A stretch of DNA of 28,655 nt, from assembly GCA_002691095.1 (NCBI GenBank), contig NZGU01000021.1:15064-43718 (forward strand), in the 5' to 3' direction. Within the stretch, counting starts at the first letter, position 1, and each line of letters starts with the position of its first letter. Under the pieces are notes generated by a model that was given only the letters and a program-made list of their open reading frames with translations, was not told where the DNA came from and made no database searches. The DNA comes from Kiritimatiellaceae bacterium (GTDB taxonomy: Bacteria; Verrucomicrobiota; Kiritimatiellia; Kiritimatiellales; Pontiellaceae). Below, piece after piece: positions 20,059 to 28,612 of the stretch. The position numbers were made by a program, and so were the translations under genes.

Positions 20059-20104
20059 ACTTGTGCGAACCCCCTTTGCCTTCTACCTTCTAACGCTTTC
20101 CGCT

Positions 20105-20189
<85 letters not shown>

Positions 20190-20209
20190 ACTTTTTTCCC
20201 CCGTCGCAA

Positions 20210-20335
20210 TCAACGCTTCCGGAAAAAACGCCGCTTAACCCACGCCGCCACCAAAAACACCGCTACCACCACCAACAGCGGAACCAGATCATTCACCGGC
20301 GGAGGACAAATGGGCGGCAACTCAAACGCGTCCAT
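20210..20335 (-). CDS. 41-residue single-pass membrane microprotein
   Basis: This short gene overlaps the end of the SDR gene by 14 bp in another frame. Its 41 residues start MDAFELPPICPPPVNDLVPL, continue with a hydrophobic run (about residues 17-33, LVPLLVVVAVFLVAAWV) and end with a very basic tail KRRFFRKR, which by the positive-inside rule would place the C-terminus in the cytoplasm. The ATG (20335-20333) and the stop (20212-20210) are clear, and the amino-acid pattern is what a real small membrane protein looks like, not random coding. It is probably translationally coupled to the SDR gene. I cannot assign a function. The alternative, a chance frame, is possible because G-rich minus-strand DNA produces valine-rich frames. 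Confidence 0.55.
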   Translation of the reverse strand: MDAFELPPICPPPVNDLVPLLVVVAVFLVAAWVKRRFFRKR

Positions 20336-21839
20336 CCACCCGCTCCTCACTCCGCTGCTCAATCCCTCGAATCAAATCCCCAAAAATAAAATGGTGAAAC
20401 GGCAGGAAGATATACCAATACAACCGCCCCCACATGCCCTTCGTAAAATAGAACGCCTCAACCGTCAGCCGCCGCACACCCTCTTCCTCCTCCACCCGAA
20501 ACGCCAGCCATGCCAGCCCCGGCAGCTTCATCTCCGCCCGTAACAACAACTCCTTAGGTCGCCGTATTTTCTCTACCCGCCAGAAATCAACCACATCATT
20601 CACCCGTAACCGCGTCGGGCTTCGCCGCCCCCGCTGCGTACCCACTCCCTGCGCCAACCGATCTATCATGCCCCGCATCCGCCACAACGGCGTACTATGA
20701 AACCACCCCTCCTCCCCCCCGATCTGCGCGATCGATGCAAACAACGCCCTCGCCGACTTTACCGTCGTCAACGAATAGACCGACCGATACGTCGGCACAT
20801 CCCCCAACTCATCCAACGTGATCGCCAGCTCATGATCCCGCGGATAACTATCCGTCCACCGCGTATGCACCGCATCCTGCTCCTCCCGCGAAAGCGCCAG
20901 CACCAGCGCCTCCCGACAACTGATTCGGCGAAACGGCAGCACCTCCAGAATATCCCGCCCCTCACACACCACATCATGCTCCACGCTCTCCATCAAACAA
21001 CGCGTGATCGAAGCCGGCACCGGTGTCAACCACCCCGTCACCATCGCATAGAACGGAATCGACGAGACCGGCGAAGAAAAAAACCACCGCCGCCTTCCCA
21101 GCACCGCCGCATGGGTCTTCAGCAACGCCTCATAGCTCAACACATCCGGCCCCCCAACATCAAACGTCCGCCCCGCCGTCTCCGGCAACTCCAGCACCCC
21201 CACCAACACCTTAATCACATCCCGCAATCCAATCGGCTGACACTGCGTCTTCGCCCACCCCGGCACCGGCAACACCGGTAACCGCCGCACCAAATGGTTC
21301 AACATCTCATACGACGCACTCCCCGAACCCAAAATCACCGCCGCCCGCAAAAACGTAACCGGAACCGACCCCGCCGCCAGCTGATCCGCCACCGCCATTC
21401 GACTTGCCAAATGCCGACTCAACCGCTCATCCACCCGTCCCAATCCCCCCAGATAAATAATCCGCTCCACACCACACCGCTCCGCCGCCTCCCGAACAGA
21501 CACCGCCGCCAGCCGATCCGCCTCCTCAAACGAACGCCGCCCCATCACCATCGAATGGATTAGATAAAAAACCGTATGCACCCCCTCCATCGCCACTTCC
21601 AGCGATGCCGACTCCAGCGCATCCGCCACCACCACCTCACACGCCGCCCACCGCTCCGCCGCCCGCTCCGCCTCCGAACGCACCATCACCCGCACCCGAT
21701 AGCCCCGCGCCACCAGCTCCGGAACCAACCGCCCCCCAATATACCCCGTAGCCCCCGCCACCAACACCGTCTCCAAATCAAGCAAACGCCTCGTCGGCAA
21801 CGAGTCACATAACAACGAATCATTCATACCCGAGCTCAT
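20322..21839 (-). CDS. SDR family NAD(P)-binding oxidoreductase with DUF2867-like C-terminal domain
   Basis: The 505-residue protein has an N-terminal Rossmann fold of the atypical SDR/NmrA type: VLVAGATGYIGGRLVPELVARG (residues 25-46), a YLIHSMVMG loop, IIYLGGLG, FLRAAVILGSGSASYEML and FDVGGPDVLSYEALL. The C-terminal part (about 300-500), with RVNDVVDFWRVEKI, LLRAEMKLPG, and the aromatic WGRLYWYIFLPFHHFIFG, is the DUF2867 pattern, common in fused proteins of this kind. The substrate is unknown; related proteins are annotated as putative epimerases or ubiquinone-type reductases. The C-terminal hydrophobic patch suggests membrane contact. The start may be ATG 21839 or 21827; neither has a strong ribosome site. 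A 41-residue membrane-protein gene overlaps its end. Confidence 0.88.
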   Translation of the reverse strand: MSSGMNDSLLCDSLPTRRLLDLETVLVAGATGYIGGRLVPELVARGYRVRVMVRSEAERAAERWAACEVVVADALESASLEVAMEGVHTVFYLIHSMVMGRRSFEEADRLAAVSVREAAERCGVERIIYLGGLGRVDERLSRHLASRMAVADQLAAGSVPVTFLRAAVILGSGSASYEMLNHLVRRLPVLPVPGWAKTQCQPIGLRDVIKVLVGVLELPETAGRTFDVGGPDVLSYEALLKTHAAVLGRRRWFFSSPVSSIPFYAMVTGWLTPVPASITRCLMESVEHDVVCEGRDILEVLPFRRISCREALVLALSREEQDAVHTRWTDSYPRDHELAITLDELGDVPTYRSVYSLTTVKSARALFASIAQIGGEEGWFHSTPLWRMRGMIDRLAQGVGTQRGRRSPTRLRVNDVVDFWRVEKIRRPKELLLRAEMKLPGLAWLAFRVEEEEGVRRLTVEAFYFTKGMWGRLYWYIFLPFHHFIFGDLIRGIEQRSEERVDGRV

Positions 21840-21884
21840 AGCCCCAGTCTACGCTCGCTCAACCCCCCACGCAAGACCCGATCC

Positions 21885-22520
21885 TCAGGCCGGAAACCGT
21901 GGCTCCACAAACACCGGCGGATGCAGATAAAGCGGCTCAAACAGCTCCACGTCCAGCCCCGCCACCTGACGCTCCCACACCACCTCACCCAACGTCGCCG
22001 CCCGCGGAACCTCATCCACACCCCCCGGCGCACCAAACGGCTCCAGCACCGAAGCCAACCGTTCCCGATCCGGACTCAGCACCACCGCCCCCTCATCCAC
22101 CCACTCCGCCAACGCATCCCGCCCAATCAACTCAAACCCTCGCACCAGCTCAACGCCCTCAAACACCCCCACCCACAACTGCTCACGCCGCGCATCCCCC
22201 ACCACAACACTCCGCGCCGCACCGCACTGCCGCGCCAACGAAGCACCACTATTATGCGCCATCACCCGTTGCTTACCCGGTGCCGCCAACGCATTCACCA
22301 CCGAAAACGATATCCGCATCCCCGAAAACGCACCCGGCCCCCGACCCACCAAAAACGTATCCACCGACGCCCAATCCACCGCCAGCTCCTTCAACGCATC
22401 AAACAACTGCTGCCGATTTTCCCGACGCTCCTCCCAGCTCACCGAAGCCACCACCTCTCCCGATTCCAGCAACGCCACACTCCCCTCCCGCGCACTCATC
22501 TCAACCGCTACGACTCGCAT
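21885..22520 (-). CDS. tsaB: t6A biosynthesis protein TsaB
   Basis: TsaB is the pseudo-ATPase partner of TsaD in making N6-threonylcarbamoyladenosine in tRNA. The 211-residue protein has the ASKHA-type opening VVAVEMSAREGSVALLE, the conserved GRGPGAFSGMRISFSVVNALA loop (usually GPGSFTGLRIG), VVGDARREQLWVGVF and the C-terminal LFEPLYLHPP. The start is fixed at ATG 22520 by a perfect AGGAGG ribosome site with a 4-nt spacer. It overlaps the end of tsaE by 13 bp, so the two are coupled. TsaD and TsaC are not in the window. Confidence 0.95.
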   Translation of the reverse strand: MRVVAVEMSAREGSVALLESGEVVASVSWEERRENRQQLFDALKELAVDWASVDTFLVGRGPGAFSGMRISFSVVNALAAPGKQRVMAHNSGASLARQCGAARSVVVGDARREQLWVGVFEGVELVRGFELIGRDALAEWVDEGAVVLSPDRERLASVLEPFGAPGGVDEVPRAATLGEVVWERQVAGLDVELFEPLYLHPPVFVEPRFPA

Positions 22521-22954
22521 GCTACCTCCTGCCAAATCTCAATCCGCCGCACCGAAGGATCCGCCCCCTTCTCCAACGACACATGCAACATATCTTTCGG
22601 CAACAACTCAGCCGCCCGCTCCGCCCACTCAATCGCCGTCACCCCATCCGACTCCAAATACTCCTCCAAGCCAATCCCCATCGCCTCCACGCTATTTGCC
22701 AACCGATACAGATCAATATGGTTCAACCGCACCCGCCCCTCATACTCCCCAATCAACGTATACGTCGGGCTCGTAATCGGCTCCCGAATCTCCAGCGCCA
22801 CCGCCAGCCCCTGAATAAAACAGGTCTTCCCAGCCCCCAGCTCCCCATGCAAAGCCACCACCGAACTCGGCACCAACCGCTCCGCCAACGATCCCGCAAC
22901 CTCCCACGTCTGCTCCGGGCTACCACTCTCCACACTCAATATCACCTGCCTCAT
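22508..22954 (-). CDS. tsaE: t6A biosynthesis ATPase TsaE
   Basis: TsaE is a small P-loop ATPase that drives the TsaB-TsaD-TsaE cycle in tRNA t6A formation. The 148-residue length is normal. It shows Walker A in VALHGELGAGKTCFIQG, the ITSPTYTLIGEYEGR switch, LNHIDLYRL and the ESDGVTAIEWAER block (Walker B-like). A GAGGTG ribosome site precedes the ATG by 5 nt. It is directly followed by tsaB with overlap. Confidence 0.96.
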   Translation of the reverse strand: MRQVILSVESGSPEQTWEVAGSLAERLVPSSVVALHGELGAGKTCFIQGLAVALEIREPITSPTYTLIGEYEGRVRLNHIDLYRLANSVEAMGIGLEEYLESDGVTAIEWAERAAELLPKDMLHVSLEKGADPSVRRIEIWQEVACES

Positions 22955-23055
22955 AGCACCTCAATCTACCCACCGGACCTCCCCATTCAAAGCCCAAAAA
23001 AAACCAACTCACCCTTTTCACTTCACGCACACCCATCACCGAACCCGCAAGAAAT

Positions 23056-23097
23056 AAAAAAGCCAGCGAGTCTCCCCCAAGCCGCGATGCTCGCGCT
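23056..23097 (-). terminator. Possible terminator after the TIGR03790 gene
   Basis: On the minus strand AGCGCGAG (23097-23090) can pair with CTCGCT (23070-23065) with a bulge, and alternatively CGCGA-GCA-TCGCG (23095-23083) is a tight small hairpin. A T6 run (23061-23056) follows after GGC. The stem is irregular, so this is only a candidate. The rest of the 22955-23110 gap shows no gene. Confidence 0.35.
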
Positions 23098-23110
23098 CCA
23101 CTCCGCCACC

Positions 23111-24805
23111 TTACGGTTTCGGATCAACCACCGTCAACTGCAGCGGCTGACTCGCCACCTCCATCCCATCCGCAAACACCCCCACCAACTGCAGCCGACA
23201 CGGTCCCTCTCCCCACGCCGACTCCCGAAATCTCAACAACCCCTCCGGATCAAACGGCTGCTCATCCAGCACCTCATGCCCCACCAACAACCGCACCCGC
23301 TCCGGCAGTTCATCTCCCCCCACCACCGCCCGAAAACCATGCACCCCCTCACCCAACGGCTCAATCTTCCCATCAAACCCAATCGAACGCCCCAGCCGAT
23401 TCACCGTAATACCTTTTTCCGCCATTCCATAAAACGCCACCGGATGCTTCGCCACCACCACACACCGCAACGCATGATACCCATCCGCCAACTTCGCCGG
23501 ATCAATCTGCACCGAACCCAACGCCCCATCCGCCGCCAGCAACTCCCCATCCAACAAAAACAGATACCGCCACGCCACACCCCGCGCCCGACACACCGCC
23601 GCCGCCCGAAACCGAAAAGGCTCCCCCTCCAACTCACTCACCCCCAACACCTTCGCCGCCACCCGCGGCGCATACGGCCGCGCCAACGGATCCCCCAAAA
23701 ACAACTGCTGCAACGGACACGCCACCGACTGATAAAAACTCTCCAGCACCGAACACCCCCCCACGTAATGCTCAAAAAACCGCGCCGACGGAAACTTATT
23801 CGCATTCGCATACGGCTCCACCACCGACCCACACGTCGCGGTCGCCCCCGCCTCCAGCCACGCCGTACACTTCGTCTGCGGTCGCTGAAACTCCGCACTC
23901 CAGCTCGTCAAATGCTCCGCCACCGCACCCGGCGCAAACGACCCAATCGCCCCCGGCTCCACCCGCTCCGCTCCACACAGCAACCCCATCACGCCCTCCG
24001 CCCCCGCCGGAAGCGCATTCGTAATCACCGCCGACACACCCCGCCGAGCCAACTGCTGCTGCGTCGTCTCAAACTGCCACGCCCGACAAGTCGACCGCAC
24101 ATTCCCATTCGTCACAAAATAAAACCCCGATCCCACCCCAACATGATCCGACGCAACACCCCGCTCCAGCACCTCCAATACCGACGAAACCGAACTCCCC
24201 CCCTCCCCCGTATATCCCAACATCATACTCGGCAACGGCATCTTATCCCCCAGCCCCACCTCCATCCGCTTCACCGTCTCCGCACCCCGAACCGAAACCC
24301 CCAATCCCTCCTTCAGCACCCCCAACGAACACGACGGCAACACCAACCGCAACCGATCATTCGGCCCCCCAAACAATCCCGATTGAAACTTCCCCTCCTC
24401 CACCAACGCCCCCCCCACCGAACGACCCCGCAAAAACGTATATCCACAAATCGACACCTGCCGCCGATCCGACTCATCCGTCTCCACCCGAATCGGAAAA
24501 TCCGTCGAATACACCCACGCCAACACCTGCTTCTCCAGACCCCGCGCCACCATCACCCGCTGCGCCGGCTCCCAAATCCAACGCTCAAACGCCGCCGGAT
24601 CACACGTCGCACGCCCCTCAAACAACGCCTCCGGCACATCCAGCCGCACCACATTCCGCAACGGAATCCCCCGCCGCGCCACAAACTCATTCGCCACCCG
24701 CAACGAATCCGCCGACCGCTGATTCGCCAACACCAGCACCTCATGCGGCAACTGCGCCCCCGCAGCCATCACCCAAAACAGCGCCCAAAACATCACCCGT
24801 CTCAT
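23111..24805 (-). CDS. Exported TIGR03790 family protein
   Basis: The 564-residue protein resembles TIGR03790, a family of unknown function best known from verrucomicrobia, planctomycetes and some proteobacteria. Visible features are the start of the mature part, HEVLVLANQRSADSLRVANEF, with ARRGIPLRNVVRLDVP, then ERWIWEPAQRVMVARGLE, LAWVYSTDFPIRV and the middle part YTGEGGSSVSSVLEVLERG, and FFEHYVGGCSVLESFYQSVACPLQQLFLGDPLARPYAP. A signal peptide (residues 1 to about 17, ending AAGAQ) implies export. I chose ATG 24805 because it starts the signal peptide and overlaps the DUF1643 stop as ATGA; the frame is open further upstream but that part antisenses or overlaps DUF1643. No catalytic residues are known. 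The coupling with DUF1643 is the main hint about its role. Confidence 0.85.
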   Translation of the reverse strand: MRRVMFWALFWVMAAGAQLPHEVLVLANQRSADSLRVANEFVARRGIPLRNVVRLDVPEALFEGRATCDPAAFERWIWEPAQRVMVARGLEKQVLAWVYSTDFPIRVETDESDRRQVSICGYTFLRGRSVGGALVEEGKFQSGLFGGPNDRLRLVLPSCSLGVLKEGLGVSVRGAETVKRMEVGLGDKMPLPSMMLGYTGEGGSSVSSVLEVLERGVASDHVGVGSGFYFVTNGNVRSTCRAWQFETTQQQLARRGVSAVITNALPAGAEGVMGLLCGAERVEPGAIGSFAPGAVAEHLTSWSAEFQRPQTKCTAWLEAGATATCGSVVEPYANANKFPSARFFEHYVGGCSVLESFYQSVACPLQQLFLGDPLARPYAPRVAAKVLGVSELEGEPFRFRAAAVCRARGVAWRYLFLLDGELLAADGALGSVQIDPAKLADGYHALRCVVVAKHPVAFYGMAEKGITVNRLGRSIGFDGKIEPLGEGVHGFRAVVGGDELPERVRLLVGHEVLDEQPFDPEGLLRFRESAWGEGPCRLQLVGVFADGMEVASQPLQLTVVDPKP

Positions 24806-25506
24806 CGCACATCCTCCAACGCACTCACCACCGCACCCAACCACGCCACCTTCATCCGCTGCAACATCGGACTCGGATGTGCATATAACAACGAATTCCA
24901 CTCCGAAGCAACCCCCACCCGCTCCACATCTCCCAACGCACCCACACACTGCGCTGCCAACGGCAACAACCGCGGATCCTGCCCCCACCCCACCAGCACC
25001 GGCCCCACCCGCCTCCTCAACCCCACCGCACACTCCTCCGCCCGCCCCTCCGAAAACAACGAATGAGCCCCCCCTCCCCGCTGCCCCGCTAACCCCTCAA
25101 CCCGCGCTAAAAACGCAGCCGACTTCGCCTCCCGCAAATCCGACAAATTCAACACCCGCACATGCGACCACCCACACGCCACCGCCACCCGCATCACCTG
25201 ATACTGCGTCGTATCCGGCTGCGTCAACACCAACGCCTTCTCCCCCCCCGAAAACCGCTCCACCTCCCCCTCCTCACACCTCCCCAGCGGACGCGAAGAG
25301 CCCGGATTCATCATCACCACCACCGCATCCGCCCGCCGCCCCCACAACGCACTCCCCCGCTCATCCACCCGCGACACATCCACCACCTCCAATACACTCC
25401 GGCACCCATACACCTCATCCCCAAACCGCCACCGATAAAAATGACCATAACACTCAAACCGCTTCTTCAACGCCGCCGCATACAAAAACTCCAAAACAAC
25501 TCCCAT
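24802..25506 (-). CDS. DUF1643-like domain protein
   Basis: The 234-residue protein matches the DUF1643 pattern loosely: VVVMMNPGSSRPLG (about residues 62-75), LTQPDTTQYQVMRVAVACGW and SHVRVLNLSDLREAKSAAF, then VLVGWGQDP and a WNSLLYAHPSPML end. The NPG/NPS motif, a short conserved D-x-T and the GW-x-x-x-x-V-x-N-L block are the family's marks. DUF1643 proteins are of unknown function; some are encoded on phages and defence islands, but nothing around this gene supports such a role. It has no signal peptide, unlike its partner. The ribosome site is weak (AAGAAAAAAG). It lies divergent from the CvpA-like gene with 65 bp between. A C8 tract (25242-25249) lies inside it. Confidence 0.68.
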   Translation of the reverse strand: MGVVLEFLYAAALKKRFECYGHFYRWRFGDEVYGCRSVLEVVDVSRVDERGSALWGRRADAVVVMMNPGSSRPLGRCEEGEVERFSGGEKALVLTQPDTTQYQVMRVAVACGWSHVRVLNLSDLREAKSAAFLARVEGLAGQRGGGAHSLFSEGRAEECAVGLRRRVGPVLVGWGQDPRLLPLAAQCVGALGDVERVGVASEWNSLLYAHPSPMLQRMKVAWLGAVVSALEDVR

Positions 25507-25571
25507 CTTTTTTCTTCTTTAACTACCTTAATCACACTACCATCCCACACCATGAAAGAAAAGGAATCAAC

Positions 25572-26486
25572 ATGAACCTCCTCATCGACGCCCTCGCCAC
25601 ACTCCTTTTTCTCGTCCACCTCCTCATCGGCTGGAAGCACGGCACCCGCATCGCCCTCCTCCGCATGCTCCAAGTCATCGCCGCCCTCCTCATCGGTTGC
25701 CTCGCCGGCCGCTACCTCGGCAACGCCATCGGACAATGGGCCCACCGGCCCCGCATCGTCACCATCCCCGCCCTCGGACTCTTCACCGCCACCCTCACCT
25801 ACTTCCTCTTCCACCTCCGCATCCACCACCACCTCGACCAACGCCCCCACCAACTCAAAACCCGCCACCCCCTCAAAAACATACTCGACCGCACCGGCGG
25901 CCTCCTCCTCTCCACCCTCTCCGCCACCCTCCTCCTCACCGCCCTCATCTGGCTCGCCAACCTCACCACCGCCCTCACCCACGCCCAACCCCTCCCCGGC
26001 AGCCAGAAAAGTTACGCCGCCCAAACCGCCCAAAACCTCCTCTACCAAACCACCGCCCGCACCCTCACCCCCACCCACGACGCCCACCACGCCCGCGCCC
26101 TCGCCCACACCCTCAGCCAACCCCACCTCACCATCCAAACCGCCCGCCTCATCCTCCAAGCCCCCACCATCCAGCAGCTCATCAACGACCCCACCCTCGG
26201 CCCCGACCTCCTCAGCGCCGACCCCCAGCGCATCCAAAACAACCCCAACCTCCAAGCCCTCTTCAACGATCCCACCACCCTCAACCACTTCCGCCAGCTA
26301 GGCCTCCTCACCGGCACCGAAAAAAAAGCTGACCTATGCCAACAACTCGCCCGCATCGCCGCAAACCCCACCATTCGCAACAGCCTCAACAACCTCCACG
26401 CCCGCGGCCTCCTCCACCCCGACCAACTCATCCCCCTCATCCGCGACCCCGATCTCGACCTCATCATCGGGGAATGGCTCCAATAA
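25572..26486 (+). CDS. CvpA-like four-helix membrane protein with a helical C-terminal domain
   Basis: The 304-residue protein has four hydrophobic segments: about residues 3-20, 30-50, 62-84 and 108-130, the layout of CvpA-family proteins (colicin V production). The cytoplasmic or periplasmic C-terminal part (about 140-304) is hydrophilic and repeats a motif: QQLINDP, NNPNLQALFNDP, ANPTIRNSLNN and LIRDPDL. These NP/NDP motifs resemble STI1-type helical repeats. An AAAGGAA ribosome site precedes ATG 25572 by about 7 nt, which fixes the start; the open frame extends far upstream but is antisense to DUF1643. The coding strand is extremely C-rich. It is followed by the LpoB-like gene after 60 bp. 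Function is not known; a role in envelope organisation is a guess. Confidence 0.68.
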   Translation: MNLLIDALATLLFLVHLLIGWKHGTRIALLRMLQVIAALLIGCLAGRYLGNAIGQWAHRPRIVTIPALGLFTATLTYFLFHLRIHHHLDQRPHQLKTRHPLKNILDRTGGLLLSTLSATLLLTALIWLANLTTALTHAQPLPGSQKSYAAQTAQNLLYQTTARTLTPTHDAHHARALAHTLSQPHLTIQTARLILQAPTIQQLINDPTLGPDLLSADPQRIQNNPNLQALFNDPTTLNHFRQLGLLTGTEKKADLCQQLARIAANPTIRNSLNNLHARGLLHPDQLIPLIRDPDLDLIIGEWLQ

Positions 26487-26546
26487 AAAAATGAACCCTC
26501 ATCCCCCCCAACGGTCTAACCCCAAAAACAAACCAAAGGAAACACT

Positions 26547-27137
26547 ATGAAAAACATCCTTCCCCTCCTCATCACCGCACTCCTCCTCAGCGGCTGCGCC
26601 ACGAAAGTCGACCGGCTCGACCCCACCGACATCACCGACCTCTCCGGCCGCTGGAACGATACCGACTCCCGCCTCGTCTCCGAAGAGATGATCCAAGACC
26701 TCTCCACCCGACCCTTCATCGGCATCTACGCCGCCAAATACGGCCACAAACCCACCGTCATCGTCGGCAACATCCGCAACCTCAGCTCCGAACACATCCA
26801 AACCCTCACCTTCATCAAAGACCTCGAAAAAGACCTCACCAACAACGGCCGCCTCATCTTCGTCGCCAACCCCTACGAACGCAACCAGCTCCGCGACGAA
26901 CGCATCGAACAAGAAATCTGGGCACGCCCCGAAACCCGCAAACAAGTCCACGCCGAAACCGGCGCCGACTTCATGCTCATCGGCAGCATCAAAACCATCT
27001 TCGACCAAGAAAACCGCACCACCGTAAAATTCTACCAAGTCGACCTCGAACTCATCGAACTCGAAACCAACGAAAAAGCCTGGATCGGCAGCAAAAAGAT
27101 CAAAAAACAGGTCAAAAAGCCCCTGATCCGATGGTAG
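26547..27137 (+). CDS. LpoB-like outer-membrane lipoprotein (penicillin-binding protein activator)
   Basis: LpoB-type lipoproteins reach from the outer membrane to activate class A penicillin-binding proteins. The 196-residue protein has a lipobox LLSGC (C17), then DLSGRWNDTDSRLVSEEMI, KPTVIVGNIRNLSSEHIQT, KDLEKDLTNNGRLIFVAN, ETGADFMLIGSIKTIFD and VKFYQVDLELIELETNEKAWIGSKKIKK, a close match to the family. Unlike enterobacterial LpoB it has no long disordered linker: the globular domain follows the lipid anchor by only about 10 residues. An AAAGGAAA ribosome site precedes the ATG. The stop overlaps the next gene by 7 bp, so the two lipoproteins are coupled. Confidence 0.88.
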   Translation: MKNILPLLITALLLSGCATKVDRLDPTDITDLSGRWNDTDSRLVSEEMIQDLSTRPFIGIYAAKYGHKPTVIVGNIRNLSSEHIQTLTFIKDLEKDLTNNGRLIFVANPYERNQLRDERIEQEIWARPETRKQVHAETGADFMLIGSIKTIFDQENRTTVKFYQVDLELIELETNEKAWIGSKKIKKQVKKPLIRW

Positions 27138-28522
27138 CCCCCCCACCGCTTAGCACCCGCGACCTCCCCTTCCTCCTCCTGCTGCTCCTAACCAGTTGCA
27201 GCAGCCTCCGCACCCACCAAATCCACTACGGCGGCACCGACACCCTCCTCCGCCTCGGCCAACCCGAAACCGCCCTCGAACAAGTACAAGCCCACACCCC
27301 CCCCAAAAAAGACCAACTCCTCCACCTCCTCGATATCGGCATGCTCCAACACTGGAGCGGACAACACACCCACAGCAACCAAACCCTCGAACACGCCCGC
27401 CAACAGCTCGAAAAACAACGCACCCAATCGCTCACCAGCATCCCCCGCCGACTCCTCATCAACGACAACGCCACCGACTACACCGCCCAACACAACGAAG
27501 AAATCTACCTCCACATCTTCAAAGCCCTCAACCACATCGCCCTCCACCAACCCGACTCCGCCTGGGTCGAAATCCGCCAGCTCGACCAAAAACTCATCCA
27601 GCTCCAAACCGACTACCAAGCCGCCTACCAAAACCTCCCCCACACCCCCACCAACGCACCCACCGCCCACCACCCCCTCCACGAATCCGCCCTCGCCCGC
27701 TGGCTCGGCATGCTCCTCTACCGCAACGAAGGCCTCTGGGACGACATGCGCATCGACCAAAACCGCCTCCTCACCGCCTTCAACCAACAACAACAACTCT
27801 ACCCCTTCCCCCCCCCCAACCTCCACACCTTCCCCCAACCCACCCAACCCCAACAAACCCGCCTCACCCTTCTCGCCTTCCACGGACTCACCCCCCTCAA
27901 AGAAGCCCAAACCCTCACCGTCCACACCGAAAAAGACCTCATCCTCCTCGCCAACTCCCACACCGACGACCTCGGCCGCAGCGGTCTCACCGGCTGGAAC
28001 ATCCTCCCCTGGCCCGGCATCAACCCCGGGCTCCACCTCAAAATCCAACTCCCCCAGCTCCGCAAACGCCCCACCCAAGTCGCCACCATCAAAGCCCTCA
28101 TCAACCAGCAAGACACCCACACCCTCCAATCCCTCGAAAGCCTCCAAACCATCACCCACCAAACCTTCAAACAACACCGCCCCCTCCTCTACGTCCGCAC
28201 CCTCACCCGAGCCATCAGCAAAGCCCTCGCCCTCTACCACGCCAACGAACCCCTCACCCACGACATGAACCAAGGCTACGCCGCCCTCACCCGCCTCTCC
28301 CTCGGCCTCCTCCTCGACCAAACCGAAAACGCCGACCTCCGCACCGCCCGCTTCTTCCCCGCCCACGCCTCCATCGCCGAAATCATCCTCCCCGCCGGCA
28401 CCCACACCCTACAATTTCAATACTTCGCCCCCGACGGACGCCTCCTCCACACCGACCCCCCCCGCACCCTCCACCTCCAGCCCAACCAACTCAACCTCCA
28501 ACAATCCGCCTACCTAAACTAA
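27131..28522 (+). CDS. COG3014-like lipoprotein
   Basis: The 463-residue protein starts with a lipoprotein signal ending LLTSC (C23), so the mature part is probably anchored in the outer membrane. Its N-terminal half resembles COG3014 proteins: GQPETALEQVQ, KDQLLHLLDIGMLQHWSGQH, SNQTLEHARQQLEKQ, LLINDNATDYTAQHNEEIYLHIFKALNHIAL and PDSAWVEIRQLDQKL, typical tetratricopeptide-like helices. COG3014 genes often lie next to LpoB-type genes in gammaproteobacteria. The C-terminal third (about 330-463) has AISKALALYHANEPL and a final beta-rich part ending LQFQYFAPDGRLLHTD. It is extremely rich in H, Q, T, L and P, following the strand's C bias. It contains C8-A6, C10 and C8 tracts (27297, 27808, 28456). 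Function in envelope assembly is inferred from its neighbour. Confidence 0.78.
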   Translation: MVAPPPLSTRDLPFLLLLLLTSCSSLRTHQIHYGGTDTLLRLGQPETALEQVQAHTPPKKDQLLHLLDIGMLQHWSGQHTHSNQTLEHARQQLEKQRTQSLTSIPRRLLINDNATDYTAQHNEEIYLHIFKALNHIALHQPDSAWVEIRQLDQKLIQLQTDYQAAYQNLPHTPTNAPTAHHPLHESALARWLGMLLYRNEGLWDDMRIDQNRLLTAFNQQQQLYPFPPPNLHTFPQPTQPQQTRLTLLAFHGLTPLKEAQTLTVHTEKDLILLANSHTDDLGRSGLTGWNILPWPGINPGLHLKIQLPQLRKRPTQVATIKALINQQDTHTLQSLESLQTITHQTFKQHRPLLYVRTLTRAISKALALYHANEPLTHDMNQGYAALTRLSLGLLLDQTENADLRTARFFPAHASIAEIILPAGTHTLQFQYFAPDGRLLHTDPPRTLHLQPNQLNLQQSAYLN

Positions 28523-28546
28523 CCCGCACCTTTCGGTCTTTGAGGG

Positions 28547-28612
28547 GTAGGGCGTGTTCGCCGAACGCGCCTCTCTGCGGATGGGTTGGCGCGCTCGGCG
28601 AGCACGCCCTAC
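28547..28612. repeat. REP-like imperfect inverted repeat
   Basis: The left arm (28547-28571, starting GTAGGGCGTGTTCGCC) and right arm (28588-28612, ending GAGCACGCCCTAC) are 25 bp each and complementary except at two positions, with a 16-bp loop. It lies 25 bp after the last gene. Such GC-rich palindromes downstream of genes often are repeated genome-wide elements; it may also act as a transcript end, though no T-tract follows. Confidence 0.78.

Noticed and set aside
21899..25066. A 1055-codon open frame on the plus strand opposite tsaB, tsaE, the TIGR03790 gene and the DUF1643 gene.
   Set aside because: The translation is an unstructured run of P, R, H and T caused by the C-rich strand lacking stop codons; the minus strand carries recognised families.
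25467..26288. A 273-codon minus-strand frame opposite the CvpA-like gene.
   Set aside because: Glycine- and glutamate-rich low-complexity antisense frame; the plus strand has a good ribosome site and four membrane helices.
27188..28405. A 405-codon minus-strand open frame opposite the COG3014-like gene.
   Set aside because: It is made almost only of G, V, E and D residues, has no recognisable domain and mirrors the lipoprotein gene on the plus strand.
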